A stretch of 64,000 bases of DNA from JAFDZO01 sp044226845 (GCA_044226845.1 JBGAGG010000005.1:1-64000); one strand, 5' to 3'. Numbered from the stretch's first letter, positions 9,131-19,315 are shown. The notes: generated by a model from the letters alone, not told the origin. Numbers and translations: made by a program.

Positions 9131-9154
9131 AATGTTATATGAGGTTAAATTTTT

Positions 9155-9427
9155 TTATTGTTGAATGATATTATTTGTAAGCAGCAGAATGTAAACCGTC
9201 TGCTCTGTAATTCTGTAGTAAATTGAAAAATCCTGCTTATGAATTATTCTTGTTTTGTTGTCATCAGTCCTCTGACCGATGTAAATATTTTTTGAAACGA
9301 TACTTATTCTTTTCTTTATGTTCTCAAAAATTTCTTCAGCGTATTCTTTTTTATCTTTATCTATCCAGTATTTAAGAATTTCCGTTAAATTTTCTTCTGC
9401 CTGCAAAGTCCATATTACTTTAGTCAT
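9155..9427 (-). CDS. RelE/ParE-type toxin
   Basis: A 90-residue basic protein with the RelE/ParE pattern: an N-terminal TLQAEENLTEILKYW helix, a central IKKRISIV helix, and a C-terminal strand set including TRIIHKQDFSIYYRI and TVYILLLTN. Such toxins cut ribosome-bound mRNA or poison gyrase. Its start lies 1 base after the end of the antitoxin-like gene 9429-9656, the usual antitoxin-first order. The pair sits between hydA and the ureidopropionase, inside a metabolic operon. Confidence 0.85.
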   Translation of the reverse strand: MTKVIWTLQAEENLTEILKYWIDKDKKEYAEEIFENIKKRISIVSKNIYIGQRTDDNKTRIIHKQDFSIYYRITEQTVYILLLTNNIIQQ

Positions 9428-9428
9428 T

Positions 9429-9656
9429 TTATTCTAACAATTTCTTTGCATTGCTGAAAACATCTTTGTTTGAACGGACTTCATTTCTTTCTATCTGCGC
9501 TAAACTTAACTGTATTTTTTCTTTTTGTTCAGGAGTTAAAATAAAAATTTTTTCATCGTTATTCTCCAGCAGATTTCCTAAAAGATATAATGTATCTTCG
9601 TCATTTACCCTGTCAATTTTTTCCTTAAGAGAAGCCTTCAGCTCTTCAAGATTCAT
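9429..9656 (-). CDS. Antitoxin of RelE/ParE pair
   Basis: A 75-residue acidic, helical protein with a motif region EQKEKIQLSLAQIERNEVRS near residues 43-62. This is the segment that in many small antitoxins (addiction-module component type) precedes the toxin-binding tail. Translationally close to the toxin, with a 1-base gap. It begins just 4 bases after the hydA stop, so the pair is probably transcribed with the pyrimidine genes unless it has its own promoter within hydA. Confidence 0.75.
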   Translation of the reverse strand: MNLEELKASLKEKIDRVNDEDTLYLLGNLLENNDEKIFILTPEQKEKIQLSLAQIERNEVRSNKDVFSNAKKLLE

Positions 9657-9660
9657 CTTA

Positions 9661-11043
9661 TTAAATTAGATTGCTTACTTTCTTTCTCTTAATAAACTTA
9701 CCGTATCCTTTTTTGATCTTCACATCTCCGTTATCTATTGCAAGAGTACCGCGAAGAATCGTCTGCTTTACTTTTCCTTTCAGCTTCCAGCCTTCGTATC
9801 CGCTGTAGTCGACGTTCATATGATGTGTTTTTACGGAGAGTGTGTGCTCTTCATTCGGATCGAAAATTACTATATCTGCATCGGCACCGATTCCGATTGT
9901 GCCTTTCTGCGGGAACATTCCGAATATCTTTGCTGCATTAGTTGAGCTAACTTCAACAAATTTATTTAAAGAAATTTTTCCTTTATTCACGCCTTCGCTG
10001 AAAAGCAGTTCCATTCTGTTTTCAATTGCAGGATGTCCGTTCGGGATTTTCGAGAAATCATCTTTACCCATTTGTTTCTGCGCCCACATAAAAGGACAGT
10101 GGTCAGTTGCAACAACCTGAATGCTTCCCTGATTTATTCCACCCCATAAAGCTGCCTGGTCTTTTTTCTCTCTCAAAGGAGGACTCATAACCCACTTCGC
10201 TCCTTCAAAATTTTTCTCATATAAAGAAGCATCTAATATTAAATACTGAATACATGTCTCAGCATAAACTCTGTAATTTTTTGTCATCTCTCTTCTTATT
10301 GCATTCAGCGCGCCTTCACAAGTCATGTGAACTATATATCCGGGAACGCCTGTATATCTTGCCATGTCGGCAAATCTTCCCGATGCCTCTGCCTCAGTAA
10401 CTTCCGGCTGTGAAAGATAATGATACAACGGCTCCAACTTTCCTTCTGCTCTGTGTTTTGCAATTAAGAAGTCAATCATGTCGCCGTTAGTGGCGTGAAC
10501 TGTTACCATACCGCCCTGGTCACGGACTTCATTCATTAAACCGATCATCTGCCTGTCGTCAATCATCAATGCGCCTTTATAAGCCATGAATGTTTTGAAC
10601 GATGTAATGCCTAAATCATTTATAAAGTGAGCAATTTCTTTTTTAGTATCTTCGTTGAAGTCTGTCACTGCCATGTGAAAAGAATAATCACCGTAAGCAG
10701 TACCGTTTGCTCTGCCGCTCCATTCATCATAGGCTGATTGCAATGATTTCCCCTGCGTCTGCAGAATGAAATCAATTACAGTTGTCGTTCCACCGTGCAA
10801 AGCTGCGCGGGTTCCTGTTTCATAGCTGTCAGAGGAGAACGTGCCCATAAAAGGCATATCTAAGTGAACATGAGGATCAATTCCGCCGGGAATAACGAGC
10901 TTGCCCGAAGCATCAATTATTTCATCGGCTTTAACGTCGAGGTTTTTTCCGATCTGAGAAATTTTTTCTCCTTCGATAAAAACATCTGCAATGTAATCTT
11001 CGGAAGCTGTTACAACTCTTCCGTTCTTAATTAGTAATGACAT
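9661..11043 (-). CDS. hydA: Dihydropyrimidinase (hydantoinase)
   Basis: Zinc amidohydrolase opening 5,6-dihydrouracil or dihydrothymine to the N-carbamoyl-beta-amino acid, the second pathway step. Metal ligands match known D-hydantoinases almost residue for residue: H58 and H60 (DPHVH), carboxylated Lys150 (SFKTFMAYKG), H183 (TVHATNG), H239 (YIVHMTCEG) and D314 (ATDHCPF). The product has 460 residues. I use the ATG at 11043 (MSLLIKNGRVV) rather than an in-frame codon at 11097, because the extension has no family match and the family starts with a short strand right here. Followed at once by the toxin-antitoxin pair. Confidence 0.95.
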   Translation of the reverse strand: MSLLIKNGRVVTASEDYIADVFIEGEKISQIGKNLDVKADEIIDASGKLVIPGGIDPHVHLDMPFMGTFSSDSYETGTRAALHGGTTTVIDFILQTQGKSLQSAYDEWSGRANGTAYGDYSFHMAVTDFNEDTKKEIAHFINDLGITSFKTFMAYKGALMIDDRQMIGLMNEVRDQGGMVTVHATNGDMIDFLIAKHRAEGKLEPLYHYLSQPEVTEAEASGRFADMARYTGVPGYIVHMTCEGALNAIRREMTKNYRVYAETCIQYLILDASLYEKNFEGAKWVMSPPLREKKDQAALWGGINQGSIQVVATDHCPFMWAQKQMGKDDFSKIPNGHPAIENRMELLFSEGVNKGKISLNKFVEVSSTNAAKIFGMFPQKGTIGIGADADIVIFDPNEEHTLSVKTHHMNVDYSGYEGWKLKGKVKQTILRGTLAIDNGDVKIKKGYGKFIKRKKVSNLI

Positions 11044-11120
11044 AATTTTAATTTCAATTTTTAAAAAATTAACAGCCGCAAAAAATCTTAACAACAACTC
11101 ACGAAAATTTTTTTTGTGAA

Positions 11121-12620
11121 TTAAGGTGTTTGTGTATTAGCGGCAGGAATACGGTTTTTCATAAACACATAATACAAAAGTCCTGATATCGCAAATCCAA
11201 TGAACCACGCATAGTGATATAAATTTGATAACCACAGAGGGAACATATCTTTTCCGACAAGATTTACATTGAGTAAAAATCCCGGAACGTTAGGCAATAT
11301 CCCAAGCAGTAAAGCATACAGCGCCGCTTTGTTATATCCGCCAGAATAAGAATACTCTCCGTTCACTTCATATAATCCGTTGAGATGTAATCTTTGTTTG
11401 CGCACGAAGAAATAATCTACAATCATTATTCCGCCGACAGGTCCGAGCAGACTTGAATAAGCAACGAGCCACATAAAAATATATCCGTTCGGGTCTGCAA
11501 TTAATTTCCATGGGAGGATTAATATTCCTATAACGCCCGTAATATATCCGCCTTTTCTGAAATCAATCTTAGATGGTGCAAGCTGCGCAAAATCATTTGC
11601 GGGACTTACAATGTTCGCTGCAATGTTTGTTGCCAAGGTAGATATAGCAACGCATATCATTGCAACACTAACTACTAATTTATTTTCAAATTTTCCTGCT
11701 AATACAACGGGGTCCCATATAGTCGTTCCGTAAATAATCGTTGTTGCCGATGTAACCACTACTCCGATAAAAGCAAATAAAGTCATTGAAGGCGGCAAAC
11801 CGATTGCCTGCCCGACAATCTGCGCCTTCTGGCTTTTTGCATAACGCGTGAAGTCAGGAATATTCAATGAAAGTGTTGCCCAGAAACCTACCATGCCTGT
11901 TAAAGCAGGGAAGAAGAAATTCCAAAACTCACCGCTTGTTGCAAACTTAGACGGAGTTGCAAGTATGGGTCCGAGTCCGTTGCCTGCATTGATTGCCCAG
12001 AACAAAAGAGCAACTGCCGCCGCAGGTAAAAAGAACGCTTTAAATACTAAAAGTTTTTTTATGCTGTCAACGCCAAGGTATACAACGTACATATTAAGAA
12101 GCCAGAACAATAAGAACGTTATTGCAGGACCTGTTTCAAGTCCCATCCATGCCGGGAAAATATGAGGCAGGTTTGCAATGCCCGGATACCATACATGAAT
12201 CATCTGATAAATAGAAAATCCGCCTATCCAGGTTTGAATGCCGAACCATCCACATGCAACAATTGCACGCAGTATTGCAGGTATGTTTGCGCCCTTAACA
12301 CCAAAGCTTGCGCGGACAAAAACAGGGAACGGTATTCCGTACTTTGCGCCTGCTCTGCCGTTTAATATCATGGGTATAAGCACAACTGTATTGGCAATAA
12401 AAATCGTTAAGATTGACTGCCACCAGTTCATTCCGCCTTCTATTAAAGAGCTTGCAAGCATATACGTCGGAATGCATAAGCTCATGCTTATCCATAGCGC
12501 CGCGTAATTCCATGTGCCCCATGTTCTGTGGGATTGAGAGACAGGGGCTAAGTCTTCACTGTAAAGCGGTGAAGATGTAATATCGTTCTTTAAAACTAAA
12601 TCCTGTGAATCACTATTCAA
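11121..12620 (-). CDS. NCS1-family nucleobase/hydantoin/allantoin permease
   Basis: Inner-membrane transporter of the nucleobase:cation symporter-1 family, 499 residues with about 12 hydrophobic segments. Family landmarks are WNYAALWISMSLCIPTYML, NGRAGAKYGIPFPVFVRASF, FGIQTWIGG, ATLSLNIPDFTRYAKSQ and PVGGIMIVDYFFVRKQ. Position between hydA and the aminotransferase makes uracil, thymine, dihydropyrimidine or hydantoin the likely cargo (inference). Sequence alone does not fix which. It is probably in the same transcript as its neighbours. Confidence 0.92.
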   Translation of the reverse strand: MNSDSQDLVLKNDITSSPLYSEDLAPVSQSHRTWGTWNYAALWISMSLCIPTYMLASSLIEGGMNWWQSILTIFIANTVVLIPMILNGRAGAKYGIPFPVFVRASFGVKGANIPAILRAIVACGWFGIQTWIGGFSIYQMIHVWYPGIANLPHIFPAWMGLETGPAITFLLFWLLNMYVVYLGVDSIKKLLVFKAFFLPAAAVALLFWAINAGNGLGPILATPSKFATSGEFWNFFFPALTGMVGFWATLSLNIPDFTRYAKSQKAQIVGQAIGLPPSMTLFAFIGVVVTSATTIIYGTTIWDPVVLAGKFENKLVVSVAMICVAISTLATNIAANIVSPANDFAQLAPSKIDFRKGGYITGVIGILILPWKLIADPNGYIFMWLVAYSSLLGPVGGIMIVDYFFVRKQRLHLNGLYEVNGEYSYSGGYNKAALYALLLGILPNVPGFLLNVNLVGKDMFPLWLSNLYHYAWFIGFAISGLLYYVFMKNRIPAANTQTP

Positions 12621-12700
12621 TGGATTCTTAGTTAGTTTAAGGATTAAATTTATTTTTCTGAGTTACCTGCTGAATTACTTTTATATAATACTATATTGTA

Positions 12701-14050
12701 TTAACTACAATGTTCGTCAGCTATTGTTAACGCTTTTGAAATTATATCAAGACCTTCATCAATCTGCTCTCTGGTAATACAAAGCGGAGGAGCGATGAAA
12801 ATCATGTTCCATCTACCCATTGTGTACATACCAAGCTCAGAGATTTTTGCCATAACTTTATTCATCACTTCCATTTCATTTGGCGGAGCGTTCCATCTTG
12901 CCATTGGCTCTTTTGTATCTCTGTTCTTTACTAATTCAAGACAGCCAAGCAAGCCTGTATTTCTGAAGTCACCGATACAAACATGTTTCTCTTTTAATTT
13001 TGCAACCTGCTCATCCATGTATTTTCCCATGTTAGCAGCATTCTCAATTAAGTTTTCTTCTTTGTATACATCTATAACTGCATTTGCAGCGGCGCATGTA
13101 ACTGCGTGAGCAGAATATGTAAGTCCGAGCGGCAATGGTTTGTCATCAAATGCATGTGCAATCTCATCTCTTACCATTACTCCTCCCATAGGGAGATATG
13201 CCGATGTAAGACCTTTTGCCATTGTCATGATGTCAGGTACAACTCCGTGATGGTCAACACCGAACCATTTTCCGGTGCGTCCGAATCCGCTCATTACTTC
13301 ATCGCAGATCAATAATATATTATATTTTTTTGCAATCGCTTCGACTTTTTTCCAGAAGCCGGCAGGATATTTTATACATCCTGATGAACCTGATTCACCT
13401 TCCATTAAAATTGCGGCAACTGTCTGCGGACCTTCGTATTGAATTACTCTTTCCATGTGAGCAGCTGCCATTTCCGAACATTCTTCCGGTGTCTTGCTGT
13501 TCCACGGACATCTGTAGAAGTAAGGATTTTCAACGTGAACAAAATTTCCCGGCTGCTGTGAATCTATTGCATGCTTTCTTGGGTCGCCGCCTGCCGTTGC
13601 AGAGGCATAAGTTGCTCCGTGATATGACTGATAGAATGAAACTATTTTATGTCTGCCTGTATAAACTCTTGCAAGCTTAATTGCATTTTCAATTGCTTCT
13701 GCGCCGCCAAGTGTAAAGAAAGCTTTGTTCATATCTCCGGGAGCTATCTCAGCTAATTTTTTTCCGAGGTCACCTCTTGCTGCTGTTACCATTCCCGGAT
13801 AAACGTAACTGATCTCGCTCATTTGTTTTGCAACTGCTTCTGCGACTTTCGGATGCCCGTGCCCTATATTAATGCAGATAAGCTGTGAGGAGAAATCAAA
13901 ATATCTTTTACCGTCGTAATCATATATAAAAATACCTTTGCCGCTCTTTATCGGCATAGGTTTTAGTCCTTTTTGCTTTGACCATGAAGTCAGAGTGTAA
14001 AGAAGACTATTATCTATTACTTCATCTCTGTTTTGTGTGATTTGATACAT
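12701..14050 (-). CDS. Class III (omega) aminotransferase, probably beta-alanine/beta-aminoisobutyrate
   Basis: PLP-dependent fold-type I aminotransferase of 449 residues. Visible are TLGGAEAIENAIKLAR, the aromatic stacking motif SYHGAT, LICDEVMSGFGRTG (Asp250 to the pyridine N), and the Schiff-base lysine Lys279 in MAKGLTSAYLPMGG. In this context it should transaminate beta-alanine or beta-aminoisobutyrate to malonate or methylmalonate semialdehyde, feeding the dehydrogenase encoded just upstream. The amino acceptor (pyruvate or 2-oxoglutarate) cannot be read from sequence. Confidence 0.9.
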   Translation of the reverse strand: MYQITQNRDEVIDNSLLYTLTSWSKQKGLKPMPIKSGKGIFIYDYDGKRYFDFSSQLICINIGHGHPKVAEAVAKQMSEISYVYPGMVTAARGDLGKKLAEIAPGDMNKAFFTLGGAEAIENAIKLARVYTGRHKIVSFYQSYHGATYASATAGGDPRKHAIDSQQPGNFVHVENPYFYRCPWNSKTPEECSEMAAAHMERVIQYEGPQTVAAILMEGESGSSGCIKYPAGFWKKVEAIAKKYNILLICDEVMSGFGRTGKWFGVDHHGVVPDIMTMAKGLTSAYLPMGGVMVRDEIAHAFDDKPLPLGLTYSAHAVTCAAANAVIDVYKEENLIENAANMGKYMDEQVAKLKEKHVCIGDFRNTGLLGCLELVKNRDTKEPMARWNAPPNEMEVMNKVMAKISELGMYTMGRWNMIFIAPPLCITREQIDEGLDIISKALTIADEHCS

Positions 14051-14066
14051 TGTTTAAAATTTAAAA

Positions 14067-15462
14067 TTAGCTCATCCAGTTAGTTTTCGCTTCAGCATTC
14101 CATTTAATGCTTGTCTTCTTTAATTGTGTCCAGAATTCTATTGAGCTCTTTCCCGTTATATCGCTTGTTCCGAATTTTGATTCGTTCCATCCGCCGAAGG
14201 AGAACGGTTCACGCGGAACAGGAACTCCGATGTTCACGCCAATCATTCCTGCAGAGGCATGTTCCATTACATATCTTGCAAAACTTCCGTTTTGTGTGAA
14301 TACAGATGCTGCATTTCCGTAGTTTGAGCTGTTTTCAATTTTAATTGCTTCCCGGAGTTACATAGTCGATAACCGTTGGCCCGACATAGAATCCGCCTTC
14401 GTGGTCAGGTACCGTTGCATTTCTTCCGTCAACAAGTACTTTTGCTCCGAGCTTTTCTGCTTCAGTGATATATCTTTCGATTCTTTCTTTAGCTTCTTTT
14501 GAAATAACTGAACCGAGATTTTTTCCCGGAACAATTTTCTTTGATTCTTCTACTAATTTTTCCACTATGTGGTCAATCGGTCCAACGCCAACCATTGCAG
14601 ATGCAGCCATACATCTCTGACCTGCGCAGCCTGACATTGAAGCAGCTACGTTTGATGCAGTCATTGCAACGTTTGCATCTGGTAATACTATTAAGTGATT
14701 CTTTGCTCCGCCTAGCGCAACACATCTTTTTAATGTGCCTGTTGAACGTATATAAACAATCTTTGCGACTTTTGTTGAGCCGACGAATGATACTGCTGCA
14801 ATTCCCGGATGATCGCAGATTGCTTCTACTATATCTCTGTCGCCGTTAACTACATTGAACACTCCGTCAGGAAGTCCCGCTTCTTTAAGCATATCTGCAA
14901 TATAGCTTGATGTAATCGGTACCTGCTCAGATGGTTTCATAATCATACAGTTTCCGAGAGCAAGCGCATTCGGAATTGTCCAGTGAGGAACCATGTGCGG
15001 GAAGTTGAAAGGAGCGATGGAAGCAACTACACCTAAAGGAGCGTGGTCAATTCGGCACTCAACACCTTTGCTTACTTCAAGAATTTCGCCGCCGATTAAC
15101 TGAGGTAATGAACATGCGAATTCTGTAAGTTCTATGCTTTTCTCAACTTCAGCTCTTGCTTCATCTATTGTTTTGCCGTTTTCTAAGTGTGTAATGTAAG
15201 AAAGTTCGTCCATGTGTTTTTCCATCAGAGTTCTGTAGCGATAGAAAATCTGTACTCTTTCTTTTATAGGTGTTGCTGACCAGGCAGGAAACGCTTTTTT
15301 AGCTGATTCTACTGCTGCGTCTAAATCATTTTTCTTTGAAAGGAGAACTTTTGAGATAACTTTCCCGTCGATTGGTGAAAGTACGTCCATTCTTGCCTGC
15401 CCGTTAGAAGTGAACTTTCCGTCAATAAAATTCTTTACTTCGGAATATTTAATCTTTTCCAT
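14067..15462 (-). pseudogene. mmsA: (Methyl)malonate-semialdehyde dehydrogenase, split by frame change
   Basis: CoA-acylating aldehyde dehydrogenase that would turn malonate or methylmalonate semialdehyde into acetyl- or propionyl-CoA, the pathway exit. The first 373 residues (15462 down to 14341) hold PFNFPH with Asn153, the Rossmann FVGSTKVAK and the catalytic Cys284 in GCAGQRCMAA. That frame stops after VIDYVTPGSN. The C-terminal part continues in another frame from about 14358 (LREAIKIENSSNYGNAASVF through PREPFSFGGW). About 23 residues normally lying between VTP and LREAI are missing, including the conserved EIFGPVL-type segment whose Glu helps bind NAD. As written the gene would not give a working enzyme. 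It is either a real lesion or an assembly join. Confidence 0.85.
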
Positions 15463-15629
15463 AATGTTTTAAAAATTGGTGTTTTTAGTTGAATATTGAG
15501 TATAACGAAAAAAACTCGATAATTAAATACTTTTTTAAAGCATTGCCACTCTGCAAAATAAGTGCAAAAAATAAGTTAATTCTTATTTAATAATATTAAA
15601 TTTATATTTACTGATAACCATTTTTACGC

Positions 15630-18600
15630 ATGAACGAAAATATACTAAACCCTAAATTCGGGTACACATTTGCAGATTTGTTTGTCAGCGAAAAACTCAG
15701 AAATCTCTCTGAGGATTTTTATAAGTATTTTGAAAGCGCGAATTCTGAAAAATTTGAAGAATTTAAGAAATACCGCGATTCCCTGGGCGAGGGCTATACT
15801 TATATTCAGGCATCTGAAGTAATAATGAATTCCAGCGTTTACCTTTCCGATTTTCTCGGAGAATTATTTAATGTACAGGAACACCTTTCAAAATATCTTG
15901 ATGAGGCACAATACAATGAAGATATATTTTTATTTAAGAAAGAATTTGTTCAGAGAAAAGTATTCAGAAGATTTAAACCTGCCGACCTTGAAAACATTAA
16001 CTGGCCGGAACTTGATGCCTTTGTGACAAAAATAAAATTATGCTTTGCAGATAAATTAGATTTTGATGTTGATGAAGAAAAATTTACAGCAAGATTTGTA
16101 AACGAACTTGCCGAGCTTGAAAAAAATTACAGATGGTTTTATGAAGGCGATAAATTCGCTCCCGAGAATTTCCAGATTCCCGATAACTATAAAGCCTGCG
16201 CAGCAAAGTTACTCCCTGAAATAAAAACAGCAAGCGGAATTGTTGAAGATGAAAAGGAATACGACAATATTAAATTCCTTATGGAAAAAATTATGCAGTG
16301 GGTTTTTGCAAAGAGACATTATGATAAAGACGCTGCTAAATGGGTATCATACTTCGAGCCTGAGAAATTAGACTTTGACCATCTTGTTCACACTGAAACC
16401 CCCGAACCAAACTTCCCTGAAAAACTTGAAGGCGAAGAAAAACATTTTATACAAAGGAACGGATTTGAGCTTCACGACCATAGAATGAGCGAAAGACAGA
16501 TTCTGAATCAGGTTGATTACTGCATGTATTGCCATGACAGGGAAAAAGATTCATGCTCAAAAGGACTTACGGACAGATTTGGTGCGCTGAAAGCAAATCC
16601 TTTGGGAATAGAACTTACAGGATGCCCTTTAAACGAAAAGATTTCAGAGGCGCATTTACTCAGAAAAAGCGGAAGACCGCTCTCGGCATTAGCAATTGTA
16701 GCGATTGATAATCCAATGTGTCCCGGAACAGGGCACAGAATTTGTAATGACTGTATGAAAGGGTGTATTTACCAGAAACAGGACCCTGTAAATATACCTC
16801 AGGTTGAGACAAATACGCTAAGAGATGTAGTAAATCTTCCATACGGCTTCGAAATTTACACACTTCTTACTCGCTGGAATCCTATTAATATAAAACGGCC
16901 TTATGCTGAAGAATACAACGGCAAGAATGTATTGGTTGTTGGTATGGGACCTGCTGGCTACACTCTTTCGCATCATTTATTAAATGCAGGGTTTGGTGTA
17001 ACAGGTACGGATGCATTAAAAATTGAGCCGCTGTTCGGTGAGTACACAGGTATAAATCCTTTAACGAATGAAAGAACTGAACCAAAGGCGGTAAAAGATT
17101 TTTCAAAAGAAATTGAGCAGGAGCTTGATAAAAGAATTATGCAGGGCTTCGGCGGAGTAACGGAGTACGGTATCACTGTCCGCTGGGATAAGAATTTCTT
17201 ATCGATGATATATGTAAATCTTGCTAGAAGAAATAATTTCAGATTGTATGATGGAGTGAGATTCGGCAGCTCAATAAAAATTGACGATGCATGGGAAATG
17301 GGATTTGACCACATTGCTATTGCAGCGGGAGCAGGAATGCCGACGATTGTAGATATGAAAAATAATCTTGCGAAGGGTGTGAGGAAGTCAACGGATTATT
17401 TAATGTCGCTTCAGTTGTCAGGTGCAAGCAAGGATGATAACTTAACAAGCACAATGATTCAGCTTCCGGCAGTAGTTATCGGCGGGGGATTAACAGCTAT
17501 TGATACAACCACAGAAACGGCAGCGTATTATCCTGTACAAGTAAAAAGAGTATTAGCCAGATATGAAAAGATTACGGCTGAGAAAGGTGAAGATTATTTC
17601 TGGAGTGGTAAAGAAGTAAGAGCAGAAGAAGAGCTTGCTAAGATAGAAAACAGAAAAACAAATTATATAGATTTAGTCAGAAAGTTCGGTGGAGTTTCAC
17701 TGGTGTATCGAAAGAGAATGCAGGACTCACCTGCATACAGATTGAACCACGAAGAAATAAAAGAAGCGCTTGAGCAGGGAGTCTATTTTGTAGAGAATTT
17801 ATCTCCCACTGAAATTGTTAAGGATAAATACGGAAGAGCTGAGAAAGTAATATTTGAAAAGCAGACTGTTGAAAAAACCGAGGACGGCAAAATTAAATAC
17901 AGAAGCAGCGGCGAGTTTATCGAAATGCCTGCTAAGACCGTTCAGGTAGCAGCAGGAACATCGCCGAACTCAATGTATGAATTCGAAAATCCCGAGACTT
18001 TTGAAATGGATGCGAAGTGGCAGTATTTCAAAACGTTCAAACCTGTAAAAGGTGATGACGGTAAGTATTCATTAGAAGCTGTAAGTACAAAGGAAGACGG
18101 ATTTTTTACATCATACAATAAGAACGGAAAGTTTATTTCCTTCTACGGAGATATTCATCCGAAGTATGTCGGAAGCGTTGTGAAAGCAATGGCATCTGCA
18201 AAGAAAGGTTCGTGGGATGTAGTAAACATATTAAAGAATGAAGAAGGTAAGTTTAAAACTTCAAAAGAATTTTTTGATATTACCGATGAAAAATTTGTTG
18301 CAAGAGTTCATTCGATAAAGAGACTTAATGACAGAACAATTGAGCTTGTAATAAAAAGTAAATCAGGCGCAGAAAAATTTTATGCGGGACAGTTCTTTAA
18401 ATTACAGAACTACGAAGTTCTTACTGAAAAAAAGAACGGTATCTCCACGGCATTTGAAGGTGTAGCTCTTGCAGGTGTAAGCGCTGATAAAGAAAACGGT
18501 TTGCTTAAATTTGTTGTTATAGAGCGCGGAGTTTCAACCTCGCTTATACAGAATTTAAAAAAAGGTGAAAAAGTTTTCTTAATGGGACCGACGGGAAATA

Positions 18601-19226
18601 CTCCGAAAATTTCCTCCGGACAAAATGTACTTATTGCAGGCGGCGGCTCAGGTAATGCAGTGCTGCTCTCAGTAGCGCAGGAGTTGAAGAAGCAAAACAA
18701 TAATGTACTTTACTTTGCCGGCTACAGAAAAAATGATGAGGTCTTTGACAGAGAAATTATTGAAAGCTCCAGCGATAAAGTAATATGGTGCTCCGAAGAA
18801 GGAGAAATAAATCCGGCAAGAGAACAAGATACTTTTTTCAAAGGTACTATCATAGAAGGAATAAAAAATTATATCAGCAAAGATAAAGATCTGAAACAGA
18901 TAAATAAAATAATAACTGCAGGAAGCCCTGAAATGATGCAGGGAATCCGTGATGCCAGAAAAACATTTTTAAAAGAATATCTTAACGGACATGAGGCAGT
19001 TGCTAATATTAATTCGCCAATGCAGTGCATGATGAAGGCAGTTTGCGCACGATGTCTGCTAAGAAATGTAGACCCTGAAACGGGCAAAGAAAAATTTGTT
19101 TATTCCTGTGAATGTCAGGAGCAGAAGCTTGATGAAATTGATTTTTCCAATCTGGAGGAGAGATTAGAGATGAATGCACCTATGGAAAAACTGAATAGAT
19201 TATATTATGAATGTTTTGTGAAATAA
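15630..19226 (+). CDS. Large fused Fe-S flavoprotein: GltD/PreT-like plus PyrK/FNR-like oxidoreductase
   Basis: A 1198-residue fusion. Residues 1-290 are a helical region I do not recognise. From 298 (CMYCHDREKDSC, then GCPLNE and CPGTGHRICNDCMKGC) come many cysteines arranged like the iron-sulfur module of glutamate synthase small subunits. Next are an FAD site VLVVGMGPAGY (about 434-445) and a second dinucleotide site AVVIGGGLTAID (about 615-626). From about 888 there is a ferredoxin-reductase/PyrK-like part (GQFFKL; MGPTGNTP; IAGGGSGNAV), ending in a cysteine cluster C1133, C1139, C1142 and CEC near 1158, as in PyrK. It should shuttle electrons between NAD(P)H, flavins and a partner. Divergent from the pyrimidine operon with a 167-base shared upstream region, so a link to dihydropyrimidine dehydrogenase chemistry is possible (inference). 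Confidence 0.8.
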   Translation: MNENILNPKFGYTFADLFVSEKLRNLSEDFYKYFESANSEKFEEFKKYRDSLGEGYTYIQASEVIMNSSVYLSDFLGELFNVQEHLSKYLDEAQYNEDIFLFKKEFVQRKVFRRFKPADLENINWPELDAFVTKIKLCFADKLDFDVDEEKFTARFVNELAELEKNYRWFYEGDKFAPENFQIPDNYKACAAKLLPEIKTASGIVEDEKEYDNIKFLMEKIMQWVFAKRHYDKDAAKWVSYFEPEKLDFDHLVHTETPEPNFPEKLEGEEKHFIQRNGFELHDHRMSERQILNQVDYCMYCHDREKDSCSKGLTDRFGALKANPLGIELTGCPLNEKISEAHLLRKSGRPLSALAIVAIDNPMCPGTGHRICNDCMKGCIYQKQDPVNIPQVETNTLRDVVNLPYGFEIYTLLTRWNPINIKRPYAEEYNGKNVLVVGMGPAGYTLSHHLLNAGFGVTGTDALKIEPLFGEYTGINPLTNERTEPKAVKDFSKEIEQELDKRIMQGFGGVTEYGITVRWDKNFLSMIYVNLARRNNFRLYDGVRFGSSIKIDDAWEMGFDHIAIAAGAGMPTIVDMKNNLAKGVRKSTDYLMSLQLSGASKDDNLTSTMIQLPAVVIGGGLTAIDTTTETAAYYPVQVKRVLARYEKITAEKGEDYFWSGKEVRAEEELAKIENRKTNYIDLVRKFGGVSLVYRKRMQDSPAYRLNHEEIKEALEQGVYFVENLSPTEIVKDKYGRAEKVIFEKQTVEKTEDGKIKYRSSGEFIEMPAKTVQVAAGTSPNSMYEFENPETFEMDAKWQYFKTFKPVKGDDGKYSLEAVSTKEDGFFTSYNKNGKFISFYGDIHPKYVGSVVKAMASAKKGSWDVVNILKNEEGKFKTSKEFFDITDEKFVARVHSIKRLNDRTIELVIKSKSGAEKFYAGQFFKLQNYEVLTEKKNGISTAFEGVALAGVSADKENGLLKFVVIERGVSTSLIQNLKKGEKVFLMGPTGNTPKISSGQNVLIAGGGSGNAVLLSVAQELKKQNNNVLYFAGYRKNDEVFDREIIESSSDKVIWCSEEGEINPAREQDTFFKGTIIEGIKNYISKDKDLKQINKIITAGSPEMMQGIRDARKTFLKEYLNGHEAVANINSPMQCMMKAVCARCLLRNVDPETGKEKFVYSCECQEQKLDEIDFSNLEERLEMNAPMEKLNRLYYECFVK

Positions 19227-19315
19227 GAATTACATATTTTATTAATTAATATTTTATATCTCCCCCTGGATATAACGACGGAGTAATCCGCCTTTTCCTG
19301 TATCTCAAAAATTAT

